NCBI RefSeq assembly: GCF_001425785.1 | Contig: NZ_LMDI01000009.1 | Span: 62,001-126,000, forward strand | Direction: 5' to 3' | Source: Rhizobacter sp. Root1221 | Lineage (GTDB): Bacteria > Pseudomonadota > Gammaproteobacteria > Burkholderiales > Burkholderiaceae_C | DNA: 64,000 bases | Shown here: piece after piece, positions 31,425 to 39,961 of the stretch | How positions within the stretch are numbered: the first letter of the stretch is position 1 | Layout of the letters: the number at the start of each line of letters is the position of its first letter | The notes under the pieces: generated by a model | The model's input: only the letters and a program-made list of their open reading frames with translations | The model's database searches: none | What the model was told of the DNA's origin: nothing | Position numbers and translations under genes: made by a program

Positions 31425-32321
31425 ATGACCACGACACACCCACCGCGCCACGAGGCCTCCGGGCCCGGTTTCGTGCTCCGGCACCTGATGGGGGAATACT
31501 CGCTAGGCCGCTCGTACTGGGTGCACACGGTGCTGCTCGGCGGGCTCGTCACCGTGGCGGGTGGCATGCTGCTCGGCCGCCTCGGTGAACGCTACGGGCT
31601 GCGCTACCTGTCGATCGGGGTCATCGTGTTCGAGGTAGGGGTGGTGGCGGTGTGGCTGTGGGCGCTCGCCGGCACGTGGATGGCGTCGTTCCGGCACCTG
31701 ATGGGACGTGGCAGCAAGCTGTGGGCCGTGCTCGCGATGCTGTCGCTCACCGCGGCGTCCGTCAGCACCGTGCGCGAGGCCGCGCACATGCGCCCGTTCA
31801 TCACGGAACACTGGGCCACCGCGATGGGGCGCCAGCCCGCGGGAGACTTCCACATCGAACTCATCGACGGCGGGCAGGTGGTGGCGTTCACCGGCGGGGT
31901 CAACGAGTCGGCCGCGGCGGCGCTCGACCGCGCCATCGCCAACGCGCCGAAGGTCACCACCGTGCGGCTCGAATCCCCCGGTGGCTGGTTGCGCGAAGGT
32001 GAACGCATGGCCGAGGTGGTGCGCCGCTACGGCCTGCGCACGCGCATCGAGACCGAGTGCCATTCATCGTGCACGCTGGTGTTCCTTGCCGGCAACGACC
32101 GCACCATGGCACCCGGCGCCAAGCTCGGCTTCCACCGCGGCCGCGCCATCGGCGGCGGCGACCCCGACGAACCGCCCGACCGCCGCGAGGCCGCCATCTA
32201 CCTGCGGGCGGGGTTGACGCCGGCATTCGTGCGGCGCATCCTCGCCACGCCCCATGCGTCGATCTGGGTGCCGTCGCATGAGGTGCTGTACCAGGCCGGG
32301 GTGCTGACGCGTCGGGGGTGA
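31425..32321 (+). CDS. Membrane protein with ClpP/SppA-like domain
   Basis: 298 residues, divergent from hscC. The ATG at 31425 follows GCAGGAGG, a strong ribosome binding site; an in-frame upstream start at 31404 lacks one. Three hydrophobic segments lie in residues about 20-110 (YWVHTVLLGGLVTVAGGMLL, SIGVIVFEVGVVAVWLWALA, KLWAVLAMLSLTAASVS). The C-terminal 170 residues resemble the crotonase/ClpP fold: VRLESPGGWLREGERMAEVV, then TECHSSCTLVFLAGNDR, where a Ser in the SSC turn sits where the ClpP/SppA nucleophile is, and LGFHRG. A membrane-associated serine peptidase or an inactive relative; the partner is unknown. Confidence 0.65.
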   Translation: MTTTHPPRHEASGPGFVLRHLMGEYSLGRSYWVHTVLLGGLVTVAGGMLLGRLGERYGLRYLSIGVIVFEVGVVAVWLWALAGTWMASFRHLMGRGSKLWAVLAMLSLTAASVSTVREAAHMRPFITEHWATAMGRQPAGDFHIELIDGGQVVAFTGGVNESAAAALDRAIANAPKVTTVRLESPGGWLREGERMAEVVRRYGLRTRIETECHSSCTLVFLAGNDRTMAPGAKLGFHRGRAIGGGDPDEPPDRREAAIYLRAGLTPAFVRRILATPHASIWVPSHEVLYQAGVLTRRG

Positions 32322-32357
32322 GATGATGGCGGGTCGCTTTTTCGTGAGCCCGCCCCC

Positions 32358-32981
32358 ATGCCCGCCCTCGACACCCTTGCTGCATTCTTCGGCGTTTCCG
32401 TGCTGTTGTGCCTGAGCCCCGGCCCGGACAACGTCTTCGTGCTGTTCCAGTCTGCGCTCAACGGCCGCAAGGCCGGGCTGAGCGTGGTGCTCGGCTTGTG
32501 TTCCGGCCTGCTGGTGCACACGGCGGCGGTGGCGTTGGGCCTGGCCGCGATCGTGGCCGCATCTGAAACCGCGTTCACCGTGCTCAAGCTCGCGGGCGCG
32601 GCCTACCTCGTGTGGCTCGCGTGGCAGGCGTTCCGCGCACCGGTGGGGCCGCTGTCGGCGCAGGCCGAACCGGCCAGCTTCGGGCGCATGTACCTGCGGG
32701 GCGTGGTGATGAACCTCAGCAACCCGAAGGTCACCATCTTCTTCCTGGCCTTCCTGCCGCAGTTCGTGGACCGCACGCAGGGCGGCACCGCGCTGCAGGT
32801 GCTGTGGCTGGGCGCGGCCTTCATGGTGGCCACGCTGCTGACGTTCGGTGCCATCGCGGTGTTTGCCGCCACGTTCGGGCAGGCGCTGCAGCGTTCGACC
32901 CGGGCACAGCGGGTGCTCAACTGGGGCGCCGGCACGGTGTTCCTCGGGCTGGCCGCGCGCCTGGCCATCTCCCAGCGCTGA
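32358..32981 (+). CDS. LysE/RhtB family amino-acid exporter
   Basis: Inner-membrane efflux protein for amino acids or derivatives, 207 residues with about six transmembrane helices, normal for the family. The N-terminal signature LLCLSPGPDNVFVLFQSALN is the conserved SPGP motif, followed by GRKAGLSVVLGLCSGLL. NLSNPKVTIFFLAFLPQFVD in the middle is also a hallmark. The ATG at 32358 is the natural start. It stands between the ClpP-like gene and ada without overlap, and exported substrate cannot be predicted. Confidence 0.9.
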   Translation: MPALDTLAAFFGVSVLLCLSPGPDNVFVLFQSALNGRKAGLSVVLGLCSGLLVHTAAVALGLAAIVAASETAFTVLKLAGAAYLVWLAWQAFRAPVGPLSAQAEPASFGRMYLRGVVMNLSNPKVTIFFLAFLPQFVDRTQGGTALQVLWLGAAFMVATLLTFGAIAVFAATFGQALQRSTRAQRVLNWGAGTVFLGLAARLAISQR

Positions 32982-33063
32982 CCGAATTCAATCGCAAGAG
33001 TCGGGGTGATCGGCAGGCCCCCTCCCGGCACGATGGGCACTCCGCTAGATTGACGAGGTGCCC

Positions 33064-34125
33064 ATGAAACGAGATCTTCCTCCCACCGACGACGCCCTGT
33101 GGGCCGCCGTCGCGGCGCGCGACGGGTCGCAGGACGGCCGGTTCTTCTACGGCGTTGCCACCACCGGCGTGTTCTGCCGCCCGTCGTGCGGTGCGCGGCT
33201 GCCACGGCGCGAGAACGTCACATTCCACACCACCGCCGAAGCCGCGGTGCAGGCGGGCTTCCGGCCGTGCAAACGGTGCCGGCCCGACGGCCCCACGCGG
33301 GCCGAACAGCAGGCCGGGCAGGTGACCCGGGCGTGCCGCCTCATCGAAACCAGTGAAAACGAGCCGGGCCTCGATGCGTTGGCCGAGGTGGCGGGCTTGA
33401 GCCCGCACCACTTCCACCGCGTGTTCAAGGCCGTCACCGGCATCACGCCCAAGGCGTATGCCCGGGCCCACCGCACCGGCCGGCTGCGCGAGACGCTGGC
33501 CCAGGCACGCACCGTGACCGGCGCGCTGTACGACGCGGGCTATGCCTCCAGCGCCCGGTTCTACGACGAGGCGCCACAGGCGCTGGGCATGGCGCCGCGG
33601 ACCTACCGGCAGGGTGGCGCCGACACGGCCATCCGCTTCGCCCTGGCCCAATGTTCGCTCGGCGCGCTGCTGGTGGCGGCCACCGACGTGGGGCTGTGTG
33701 CCATCGCACTGGGCGACGATCCCGCCGTGCTGCTGCGCGACCTGCAGGACCGGTTTCCGCAGGCCGAACTGCAGGGCGCGGACGCGGCGTTCGAGCTGCA
33801 GGTGGCCCGTGTCGTGGGGCTCGTCGAACGCCCCGGGGCGGGGGCCGAGCTGCCACTCGACATCCGGGGCACCGCGTTCCAGCGGCGGGTATGGCAGGCG
33901 CTGCGCGAGATCCCGCCGGGCACCACCGTCAGCTACGCCGAGCTTGCGCGCCGCCTGGGCGCCCCCACCGCGGTGCGGGCCGTGGCGTCGGCGTGTGCCG
34001 CCAACACGCTCGCGGTGGCGGTGCCGTGCCACCGGGTCGTGCGCAGCGATGGCAGCCTGTCGGGCTACCGCTGGGGTGTCGACCGCAAGGCGGCGCTGCT
34101 GGCACGCGAAGAGGGCGATCGATGA
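33064..34125 (+). CDS. ada: Ada: methylphosphotriester/O6-alkylguanine methyltransferase and activator
   Basis: Bifunctional adaptive-response protein of 353 residues: repairs methylphosphotriesters and O6-alkylguanine and, when methylated, activates repair genes. N-terminal zinc domain GVFCRPSCGARLPRRENV plus FRPCKRCRPD gives the four Cys (the first is the methyl acceptor). An AraC-type helix-turn-helix follows (LDALAEVAGLSPHHFHRVFK). The C-terminal methyltransferase has the acceptor motif AVPCHRVVRSDGSLSGYRWG. The ATG at 33064 is preferred over GTG at 33058 because GAGG then lies five bases upstream. Its stop overlaps the next start (ATGA), so it heads a repair operon that it probably controls. 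Confidence 0.94.
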   Translation: MKRDLPPTDDALWAAVAARDGSQDGRFFYGVATTGVFCRPSCGARLPRRENVTFHTTAEAAVQAGFRPCKRCRPDGPTRAEQQAGQVTRACRLIETSENEPGLDALAEVAGLSPHHFHRVFKAVTGITPKAYARAHRTGRLRETLAQARTVTGALYDAGYASSARFYDEAPQALGMAPRTYRQGGADTAIRFALAQCSLGALLVAATDVGLCAIALGDDPAVLLRDLQDRFPQAELQGADAAFELQVARVVGLVERPGAGAELPLDIRGTAFQRRVWQALREIPPGTTVSYAELARRLGAPTAVRAVASACAANTLAVAVPCHRVVRSDGSLSGYRWGVDRKAALLAREEGDR

Positions 34126-34817
34126 CCTTGCCGTCCATCGACTGGGCGCGTGTCGAGCACGACCTCGACGCGCAGGGGCAGGCGGTGCTCCCGGGCCTGC
34201 TGGACGTGGCGCAGTGCGAGGCGCTGGCCGCGATGTACCCCGACCGCAACCGGTTCCGCAGCCGCGTCGTGATGGAACGCCACGGGTTCGGGCGCGGGGA
34301 GTACCAGTACTTCGCGTACCCGCTGCCCGAGCCGCTGGCGTCGCTGCGGCCGGTGCTGTATGCACGGTTGCAGTCCATCGCCAACCGGTGGAACCACACG
34401 ATGGGCGTGGCCGTGTCGTACCCGGCCGACCACACCACGTTCCTCGAACGGTGCCACGCCGCCGGGCAGGTGCGGCCTACGCCGCTGCTGCTCCAGTACG
34501 GCGCGGGCGACTACAACTGCCTGCACCAGGACCTGTACGGCGAGCACGTGTTTCCGCTGCAGGTGGCGGTGCTGCTATCGGCGCCCGGCACCGACTTCAC
34601 CGGCGGCGAGTTCGTGATGACCGAGCAGCGGCCGCGGATGCAGTCGCGGCCCATGGTGGTGCCGCTGGGGCAGGGTGACGCCGTGGTGATGGCCGTGCAC
34701 CACCGGCCCGTGCAGGGCACCCGGGGGCCGTACCGCGTGCAGCTGCGCCATGGCGTGAGCGAGGTGCGCTCCGGGCACCGGCACACCGTGGGCCTCATCT
34801 TCCACGACGCGGCATGA
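34122..34817 (+). CDS. 2OG-Fe(II) oxygenase, in ada-alkB operon
   Basis: 231 residues. The iron-binding triad is visible as HQD in NCLHQDLYGEHVFPLQVAVL and a distal His in YRVQLRHGVSEVRSGHRHTV, with the 2-oxoglutarate-binding Arg nearby. DFTGGEFVMTEQRP is typical of the prolyl-hydroxylase-like 2OG group. Start and stop overlap ada and alkB by four bases each (ATGA), so the three are translated together. The setting suggests a role in response to alkylating agents, in repair or in modification of a protein. It is not AlkB itself, which follows. The substrate is unknown. Confidence 0.85.
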   Translation: MTLPSIDWARVEHDLDAQGQAVLPGLLDVAQCEALAAMYPDRNRFRSRVVMERHGFGRGEYQYFAYPLPEPLASLRPVLYARLQSIANRWNHTMGVAVSYPADHTTFLERCHAAGQVRPTPLLLQYGAGDYNCLHQDLYGEHVFPLQVAVLLSAPGTDFTGGEFVMTEQRPRMQSRPMVVPLGQGDAVVMAVHHRPVQGTRGPYRVQLRHGVSEVRSGHRHTVGLIFHDAA

Positions 34818-35449
34818 CCGGTGACCTCTTCGACGGCACCGACCAGCCGCTCGCGCCGGGGGCCGTGCTGCTGCGCGGTTTCGCGCGGGAGGTGGCGCCA
34901 GCGCTGGTCGACGCGGCCCGGGCGGTGATCGCCGGCGCACCGCTGCGCCACATGGTGACCCCGGGGGGGCTCGAGATGGGCGTGGCGATGACCAACTGCG
35001 GTCCGCTTGGCTGGGTGTCCGACCGGCGCGGGTACCGGTACCAGGCGGCGGACCCGCTGAGTGGCGCGCCATGGCCCGCCCTGCCCGAGGCATTCCGCAC
35101 GCTGGCGCTGGACGCCGCCGCGCGCGCAGGTTTCCCGGGGTTCGTGCCCGATGCCTGCCTCGTCAACCGCTACGCGCCCGGCACACGGCTCTCGTTGCAC
35201 CAGGACCGCGACGAGGCCGACTTCGGCGCGCCCATTGTTTCGGTGTCGCTGGGCCTGCCCGCGGTGTTCCTGTTCGGCGGCCTGAGCCGCGCGGATCGCC
35301 CGCGCCGCCTCGCGCTCGCGCATGGCGACGTGGTGGTGTGGGGTGGCCCGTCGCGGCTCGTGTACCACGGTGTCGCGCCGCTGGCGGCGGGTGACCACCC
35401 GCTGCTGGGCGCGCAACGCATCAACCTGACGTTCCGGAAGGCCGGGTAG
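34814..35449 (+). CDS. alkB: AlkB DNA dealkylase
   Basis: Oxidative demethylase for 1-methyladenine and 3-methylcytosine in DNA/RNA, Fe(II) and 2-oxoglutarate dependent, 211 residues as usual. Substrate-lid region LGWVSDRRGYRYQ, Fe ligands in RLSLHQDRDEADFGAPIVSV (HxD) and VYHGVAPL (distal His), and the 2OG-binding Arg pair in RINLTFRK. The start overlaps the oxygenase gene by four bases. With ada it forms the classic adaptive response pair, here extended by an extra oxygenase between them. Confidence 0.93.
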   Translation: MTGDLFDGTDQPLAPGAVLLRGFAREVAPALVDAARAVIAGAPLRHMVTPGGLEMGVAMTNCGPLGWVSDRRGYRYQAADPLSGAPWPALPEAFRTLALDAAARAGFPGFVPDACLVNRYAPGTRLSLHQDRDEADFGAPIVSVSLGLPAVFLFGGLSRADRPRRLALAHGDVVVWGGPSRLVYHGVAPLAAGDHPLLGAQRINLTFRKAG

Positions 35450-35459
35450 CATCCTGCGG

Positions 35460-36674
35460 GTGCAAATCCCCCACGACCGTTCCCCCTCGACCACCACGGT
35501 GGCCCTCGCCGGCCTGTTTTCGCTGGCGGTGGCGATGGGCATCGGCCGGTTCGCGTTCACGCCATTGCTGCCGGTGATGCTGGCCGAAGGGGTGGTGGAC
35601 CTGCCGGGTGCCACGTGGCTCGCCACGGCCAACTACATCGGCTACCTGCTCGGGGCGCTGATGTGCTCGGCGCAACCGCTGCTGTGGGCGCGGTGGGGCC
35701 GGCCGCCGCTCGATGCGGCGCGCTGCGTGCGCGGGGGCCTCGCGGCCACGGTGCTGCTCACGCTCGGCATGGCGCTGCCGGTGCCCGCCCTGTGGCCGCT
35801 GCTGCGGTTCCTCGCCGGTGTGGGCAGTGCGGTGGTGTTCGTCTACACGTCGGGCTGGTGCCTTGGCCGGTTGACCGCGATGGGGTCGCCGTCGAAGACG
35901 GGGGTGATCTACATGGGCCCGGGTGCGGGCATTGCCGTGAGCGGCCTGCTGGTGAGCGCGATGGTGCTGGCCGGCGGTTCGGCCGCGGTGGGCTGGGCCG
36001 TGTTCGCCGCGCTGGCCGCCGTGTTGACCGCAGTGGTGTGGCCCACGGTGCGGGGAGCGGCCGACCACCGCACGGCCGCTCCGGCCGCCGCCGGGCGGTT
36101 CACGGCGGAGAAGCTGTGGTTCGTGCTGGCCTACGGCCTCTCGGGGTTCGGCTACATCATCACGGCCACGTTCCTGCCGGTGATCGCACGCGAGACCTTG
36201 CCGCCGTCGTTCTGGCTCGGCCTGTTCTGGCCCATCCTGGGCGTGGGAGTGATGGCGGGGGCCTTGGCTGCCACGCGCCTGCCGCGCCGCGTCGACTTCC
36301 GCGACGCGCTGGCCGGGTGCTACGTGGTGCAGGCCGTGGGCGTGGTGCTCGGTGTGTGGGTGCCGGGCCTCGCGAGCTTTGCCGTGGGCAGCCTGCTGGT
36401 GGGGCTGCCGTTCACCGCGATCAGCTTCTTCGGGATGCAGGAGGCTCGCCGGCTGTCACCGGTGGCGCCGGCCGGGCTGATGGGGCTGTGCACCGCGGTG
36501 TACGGCCTGGGCCAGATCGCCGGGCCGCCGCTGGCAGCCTGGCTGGTGCACGGCAGTGCTTCGCGCGCGGCGGGCTTTGCGCGGGCGCTCGAAGCGGCCG
36601 CGGCGTCGCTGGTGCTGGGCGCCGTGATCCACCTCGTGCTGGCGCGGGTGTGGCCCCGGCCAGCGGTTCAGTGA
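35460..36674 (+). CDS. MFS transporter, YbfB/YjiJ family
   Basis: Inner-membrane transporter of 404 residues with about twelve hydrophobic segments. The N-terminus AVAMGIGRFAFTPLLPVML is the family signature, and NYIGYLLGALMCSA follows in helix 2. The start is GTG at 35460; the ribosome binding site is weak, but the gene follows alkB by only 10 bases and may be co-transcribed with the repair operon. Substrate unknown. Its 3' end overlaps a tiny gene on the other strand by seven bases. Confidence 0.85.
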   Translation: MQIPHDRSPSTTTVALAGLFSLAVAMGIGRFAFTPLLPVMLAEGVVDLPGATWLATANYIGYLLGALMCSAQPLLWARWGRPPLDAARCVRGGLAATVLLTLGMALPVPALWPLLRFLAGVGSAVVFVYTSGWCLGRLTAMGSPSKTGVIYMGPGAGIAVSGLLVSAMVLAGGSAAVGWAVFAALAAVLTAVVWPTVRGAADHRTAAPAAAGRFTAEKLWFVLAYGLSGFGYIITATFLPVIARETLPPSFWLGLFWPILGVGVMAGALAATRLPRRVDFRDALAGCYVVQAVGVVLGVWVPGLASFAVGSLLVGLPFTAISFFGMQEARRLSPVAPAGLMGLCTAVYGLGQIAGPPLAAWLVHGSASRAAGFARALEAAAASLVLGAVIHLVLARVWPRPAVQ

Positions 36675-36823
36675 AGGCGGATGGAGCCGAGGCCCAGCAG
36701 GCCGATCACGCCGATGGCGATCAGGTAGATCGCGACGATGAAGTTCAGCAGTTTGGGCATGACCAGGATCAGGATGCCGGCGAGCAGCGAGATCAGCGGG
36801 GTGAGCGACAGGTGGATGTTCAA
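36668..36823 (-). CDS. DUF3096-type small membrane protein, TTG start
   Basis: A 51-residue protein, almost entirely hydrophobic: NIHLSLTPLISLLAGILILV, then MPKLLNFIVAIYLIAIGVIG, ending LLGLGSIRLH. The pattern (a PLISLLAGILIL segment, then PKLLN.IVAIYLI..G..GLL) matches small DUF3096/DUF3309-like proteins. The only start that gives the full first helix is TTG at 36823, with GAGG seven bases upstream. The 3' end overlaps the end of the MFS gene by seven bases. Two transmembrane helices are predicted; the function is unknown. In the family such genes are common near stress genes; here a DegP-like protease gene lies just upstream on the same strand. Confidence 0.75.
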   Translation of the reverse strand: MNIHLSLTPLISLLAGILILVMPKLLNFIVAIYLIAIGVIGLLGLGSIRLH

Positions 36824-36869
36824 GGTCGATCCTCGAAAGACAACGAAGCGGGCACTGTAGCGCCTCCGG

Positions 36870-37961
36870 TCATTCCCGCAACTCGGCCAGCGTGACGGCC
36901 AGCTTGCGCACCTTGCCCGCGCGCCACACCGTCAGCGTCACCTGGTCGCCGGGCTGGAACCGCTCGAGCGCGGTGAGCAGGTCGTCCGCGTCCTCGACGG
37001 CTTCGTCGTCCACCCCCTGGATCACGTCGCCCGGCACGATGCCCCCTTGCGCGCCACGCATGAACGGCGCGAGGCCCGCGCGGGCGCCGGGTCCACCCGG
37101 CGCCACCCGCACCAGTGGCACGCCCTTCGGCAGGCCGAGCGACCGGACCAGCGTCTCCGGGCCCGGGGTCACGCCGATGGACGGGCGCACCATGCGGCCG
37201 TCGCGGATCAGCCGCGGCACGATGCGGTTCACCTCGTCGATCGGGATCGCGAAGCCGATGCCGGCACTCGCCCCGGACGGGCTGTAGATCGCGGTGTTCA
37301 CGCCGATCATGCGGCCGGCCGAATCGAGCAGCGGGCCGCCGGAGTTGCCCGGGTTGATGGCAGCGTCCGTCTGGATGGCGCCGCGGATGCTGCGGCGCGT
37401 GACCGACTCGATCTCGCGGTTCAGCGCGCTGACGATGCCCACGGTCAGCGTCTGGTCGAGCCCGAACGGGTTGCCGATGGCATACACCTTCTGGCCCACG
37501 ATCAGGTCCTTGCTGGAGCCGAGCGCCAGCGGCGGCAGCTTGGTCCTGGCGGCGTCGATGCGCAGCACCGCGAGGTCGCGGTCGGGGAAGATCCCCACCA
37601 GCTGGGCGCGGTGGGTGCTCTGGTCGGCCAGCGTGACCCGCGCGGCGCTGGCGCCCTGGATCACGTGGAAGTTGGTGACGATGTGACCGCGGTCGTCCCA
37701 GATGAAGCCGGTGCCGGTGCCCTGCGGCACCTGGTGGGTCTGTGCCGAGAAGAAGTCGCGTTCGATGCCGAGGACGGTGATGTTCACGACCGACGGCGAC
37801 GCGCCCTTGAACACCGCGATGTTGGTCTGCTCGTCCGGGGTCAGCGGGCCGCGGGGGGTGACCGTGCGGGGTACCGCATCGGGGCGGGCGACGGCAGCGA
37901 ACGTGGCGCTCGACAGGACGGCGGCAAGCAGGAGGGCGCGGCGCGAGGTTCGCAGGGTCAT
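36870..37961 (-). CDS. DegP/HtrA-like periplasmic serine protease
   Basis: Trypsin-like protease with one PDZ domain, 363 residues. The signal peptide (residues 1-25, RRALLLAAVLSSATFAAVA) starts at the ATG at 37961; the longer frame is not needed. The catalytic triad is complete: His in HIVTNFHVIQGAS, Asp in FPDRDLAVLRID, Ser in AINPGNSGGPLLDS. The PDZ domain (about 255-350) includes GVPLVRVAPGGPGARAGLAP and GDVIQGVDDEAVEDADDL. One PDZ rather than two places it closer to DegS/HtrA-like quality control proteases. A 14-bp palindrome lies 25 bases upstream, shared with the divergent GAF gene. Confidence 0.9.
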   Translation of the reverse strand: MTLRTSRRALLLAAVLSSATFAAVARPDAVPRTVTPRGPLTPDEQTNIAVFKGASPSVVNITVLGIERDFFSAQTHQVPQGTGTGFIWDDRGHIVTNFHVIQGASAARVTLADQSTHRAQLVGIFPDRDLAVLRIDAARTKLPPLALGSSKDLIVGQKVYAIGNPFGLDQTLTVGIVSALNREIESVTRRSIRGAIQTDAAINPGNSGGPLLDSAGRMIGVNTAIYSPSGASAGIGFAIPIDEVNRIVPRLIRDGRMVRPSIGVTPGPETLVRSLGLPKGVPLVRVAPGGPGARAGLAPFMRGAQGGIVPGDVIQGVDDEAVEDADDLLTALERFQPGDQVTLTVWRAGKVRKLAVTLAELRE

Positions 37962-37985
37962 GGTTCGGGTCGGGTGGCTTCCGGC

Positions 37986-37999
37986 TAGTGCGTGCACTA
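37986..37999. promoter_or_regulatory. Palindrome TAGTGC-GT-GCACTA in divergent promoter
   Basis: Perfect 6-bp arms separated by two bases, lying between the protease gene (start 37961, minus) and the GAF-repeat gene (start 38041, plus). Position and symmetry suggest an operator for a dimeric regulator; which one is unknown. Confidence 0.5.
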
Positions 38000-38040
38000 A
38001 CATGGTATGGCCTTGGCCTGCTACTTGCTGAACCCGGGAC

Positions 38041-39024
38041 ATGACCTCCGCCACAACCTCCCCATCGCTCGCCGTTGTGGTTCCGGCGCCCGCGGCCCGA
38101 ACCTTCATCCGCGCCGTCGAGGTGTGGACGCCGTCGGCCGACGACACGCTGCTCGAACTCGACAACGGGTTGTTCGGGTCGGCTCCCCACTTCGGCGCGC
38201 TGAGCCGCACGATGTGTTTCGGCCGCGGTGAAGGGCTGCCGGGGCGGGTCTGGGAGGAAGGCCATCCGCTGCTGCTCAAGCATTTCAAGGGCTCGTACTT
38301 CCGCCGCATTGCCGCGGCCGAGGCCGCCGGCCTCACCTGCGGTATCGCGGTGCCGTGGTTCCGTGCCGGGAAGCTCACCGCGGTGCTCGTGATCTTCTGC
38401 GGCGACGTGCTGGCCCACGAAGGGGCCATCGAGCTGTGGCGCAACGATCCGCGTGTCACCGGCGACATGACCCTGGCCGATGGCTACTACGGCACCCGCG
38501 CCGAAGCGCTCGAGAGCCTGTCCCGCGAGACCTGGCTGCCACGGGGGGCCGGCTTGCCCGGCCTGGCGTGGCAACGTGGCGGCGCAGTGTTCATCGACGA
38601 CCTGGGGACGTCCTCGCGTTTCCTGCGGGGTGACGCGGCCGAGGCGGCCGGCATCCAGCGGGGCCTGGCATTTCCGTGCCCCGCGCCGGGCGATGCCTCG
38701 TGGGTGATCAGTTTCCTGTCGGCCTCGGAAACCCCCGTCGCGCGGCGCATGGAGAGCTGGGTGCCCGAGGACGACGGCAAGCGCCTGCGCCTGGCCTACG
38801 TGTCCGGGCAGGCCGGACCGGGCGCCGGCGAGGTGCTGCTCGAGCGCGCCGCGGGCACCATCGGCCGCGCATTCCTGACCGGCGTGCCGGCGGTCTCGGA
38901 GAAGGCCGGCGGGGAGCCGGGGGGCGTGGGCAACACGGCCACTGCGGCCGGGCTGGGGGGCCTCGTGGCCATCCCGGTGCTCGTCGACGAGGTGGTTGCC
39001 GAGGTGGTGGTGCTGTACTTCTGA
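38041..39024 (+). CDS. GAF-repeat protein without output domain
   Basis: 327 residues that divide into repeated GAF-like units. The motif G.G.PG..W..G appears as RGEGLPGRVWEEGHPLLLKH (about 61-80), RGAGLPGLAWQRGGAVFIDD (about 170) and, weaker, AAGTIGRAFLTGVPAVSEKA (about 275). The first two are followed by A...G...G.A.P and a strand for small-molecule binding. No kinase, cyclase or DNA-binding domain is attached. Such proteins sense light, redox or small ligands and act through partners. It shares a divergent promoter with the protease gene. Confidence 0.65.
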   Translation: MTSATTSPSLAVVVPAPAARTFIRAVEVWTPSADDTLLELDNGLFGSAPHFGALSRTMCFGRGEGLPGRVWEEGHPLLLKHFKGSYFRRIAAAEAAGLTCGIAVPWFRAGKLTAVLVIFCGDVLAHEGAIELWRNDPRVTGDMTLADGYYGTRAEALESLSRETWLPRGAGLPGLAWQRGGAVFIDDLGTSSRFLRGDAAEAAGIQRGLAFPCPAPGDASWVISFLSASETPVARRMESWVPEDDGKRLRLAYVSGQAGPGAGEVLLERAAGTIGRAFLTGVPAVSEKAGGEPGGVGNTATAAGLGGLVAIPVLVDEVVAEVVVLYF

Positions 39025-39160
39025 GGGCAGGCCCGGCGGACCCGTTCACCAACGTGGTGCCGTGCGCCGTGAGGTGGTGCGCGCTGATCCGGGTACGCCC
39101 CGCATCGGTTCCGGTCATCCGCGGCTACGATGCGCGGCATTCCAACCTACCGTCCTTTCC

Positions 39161-39961
39161 ATGAAGCCTGTCGTCACTGCCAGCGTCGTGCTGCTGGCCG
39201 CGCAATTGATTGCCCTGGCGGTGCGCAGCCACAACGACACCACGGTGGCGCTGGCCATCAGTTCGCTGCTGATGTTCGCCTGCAGCTGGGCCAGCGCCAC
39301 CCACCTGCTGGGCGTGCGCGCCGCGGCCCGGTTCGTCGTCATCGCCGTGGTGCTCGGCTGGTTCGCCGAGCAGATGGGGGCCTCTCGCGGCTGGTTCTTC
39401 GGCGACTACGATTACACCGACGTGCTCGGCCCGCGCCTGGGCGAGGTGCCCGTGGTGATCCCGCTGATGTGGTTCGCGCTCACCTACACCGGGTACGTGA
39501 TCGCCAACCTGATCGTGTGGCGCTCGCCGGTGGACGGGTCGCCGAAGTGGGGCGACGCCATCGTGCTGTCGCTGCTGGCCGCCATGATCGTCACCGCGTT
39601 CGATCTCGGCGCCGACCCGTACTTCGTCTACAAGCTCAAGGCCTGGATCATGGTCGAGAAGAACGGCTGGTGGTTCGGCGAGACGGTGCAGGGCTTTGTC
39701 GGCTGGATGACCGTGTCGTTTGCCATCGTGTTCCTGTTCCGGGCCACGGTGCGCAAGTTGCCGCCCGTGCCGGCGGCCCGGGTGTCGCGCCGCCACGCGT
39801 TGATCCCGATCGGCATCTACGGCGGCGAGATGGTGTTCCAGGTCTTCTTCGGCTACCCCGTCGAGGTGCGCAGCCTCGCGGTGTTTGCGATGGGCATCCC
39901 GGTGCTCTGCGCGCTCGCGGGCTGGCAGCATTGGCGCATGGACGCGAAGGTGGCCGCATGA
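39161..39961 (+). CDS. Carotenoid biosynthesis protein, CruF/DUF422-like
   Basis: Inner-membrane protein of 266 residues with about seven transmembrane helices. It carries the DUF422 (Caroten_synth) features GASRGWFFGDYDYTDVLGPR, VVIPLMWFALTYTGYVIANL, and FDLGADPYFVYKLKAWIMVE. Relatives hydrate the end of carotenoid precursors (CruF, 1',2'-hydratase). The start at 39161 gives a hydrophobic N-terminus. The stop overlaps the next gene (ATGA), so it is coupled to an MpaB-family oxygenase. No phytoene synthase or desaturase lies in the window, so action on another isoprenoid is possible. Confidence 0.8.
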   Translation: MKPVVTASVVLLAAQLIALAVRSHNDTTVALAISSLLMFACSWASATHLLGVRAAARFVVIAVVLGWFAEQMGASRGWFFGDYDYTDVLGPRLGEVPVVIPLMWFALTYTGYVIANLIVWRSPVDGSPKWGDAIVLSLLAAMIVTAFDLGADPYFVYKLKAWIMVEKNGWWFGETVQGFVGWMTVSFAIVFLFRATVRKLPPVPAARVSRRHALIPIGIYGGEMVFQVFFGYPVEVRSLAVFAMGIPVLCALAGWQHWRMDAKVAA

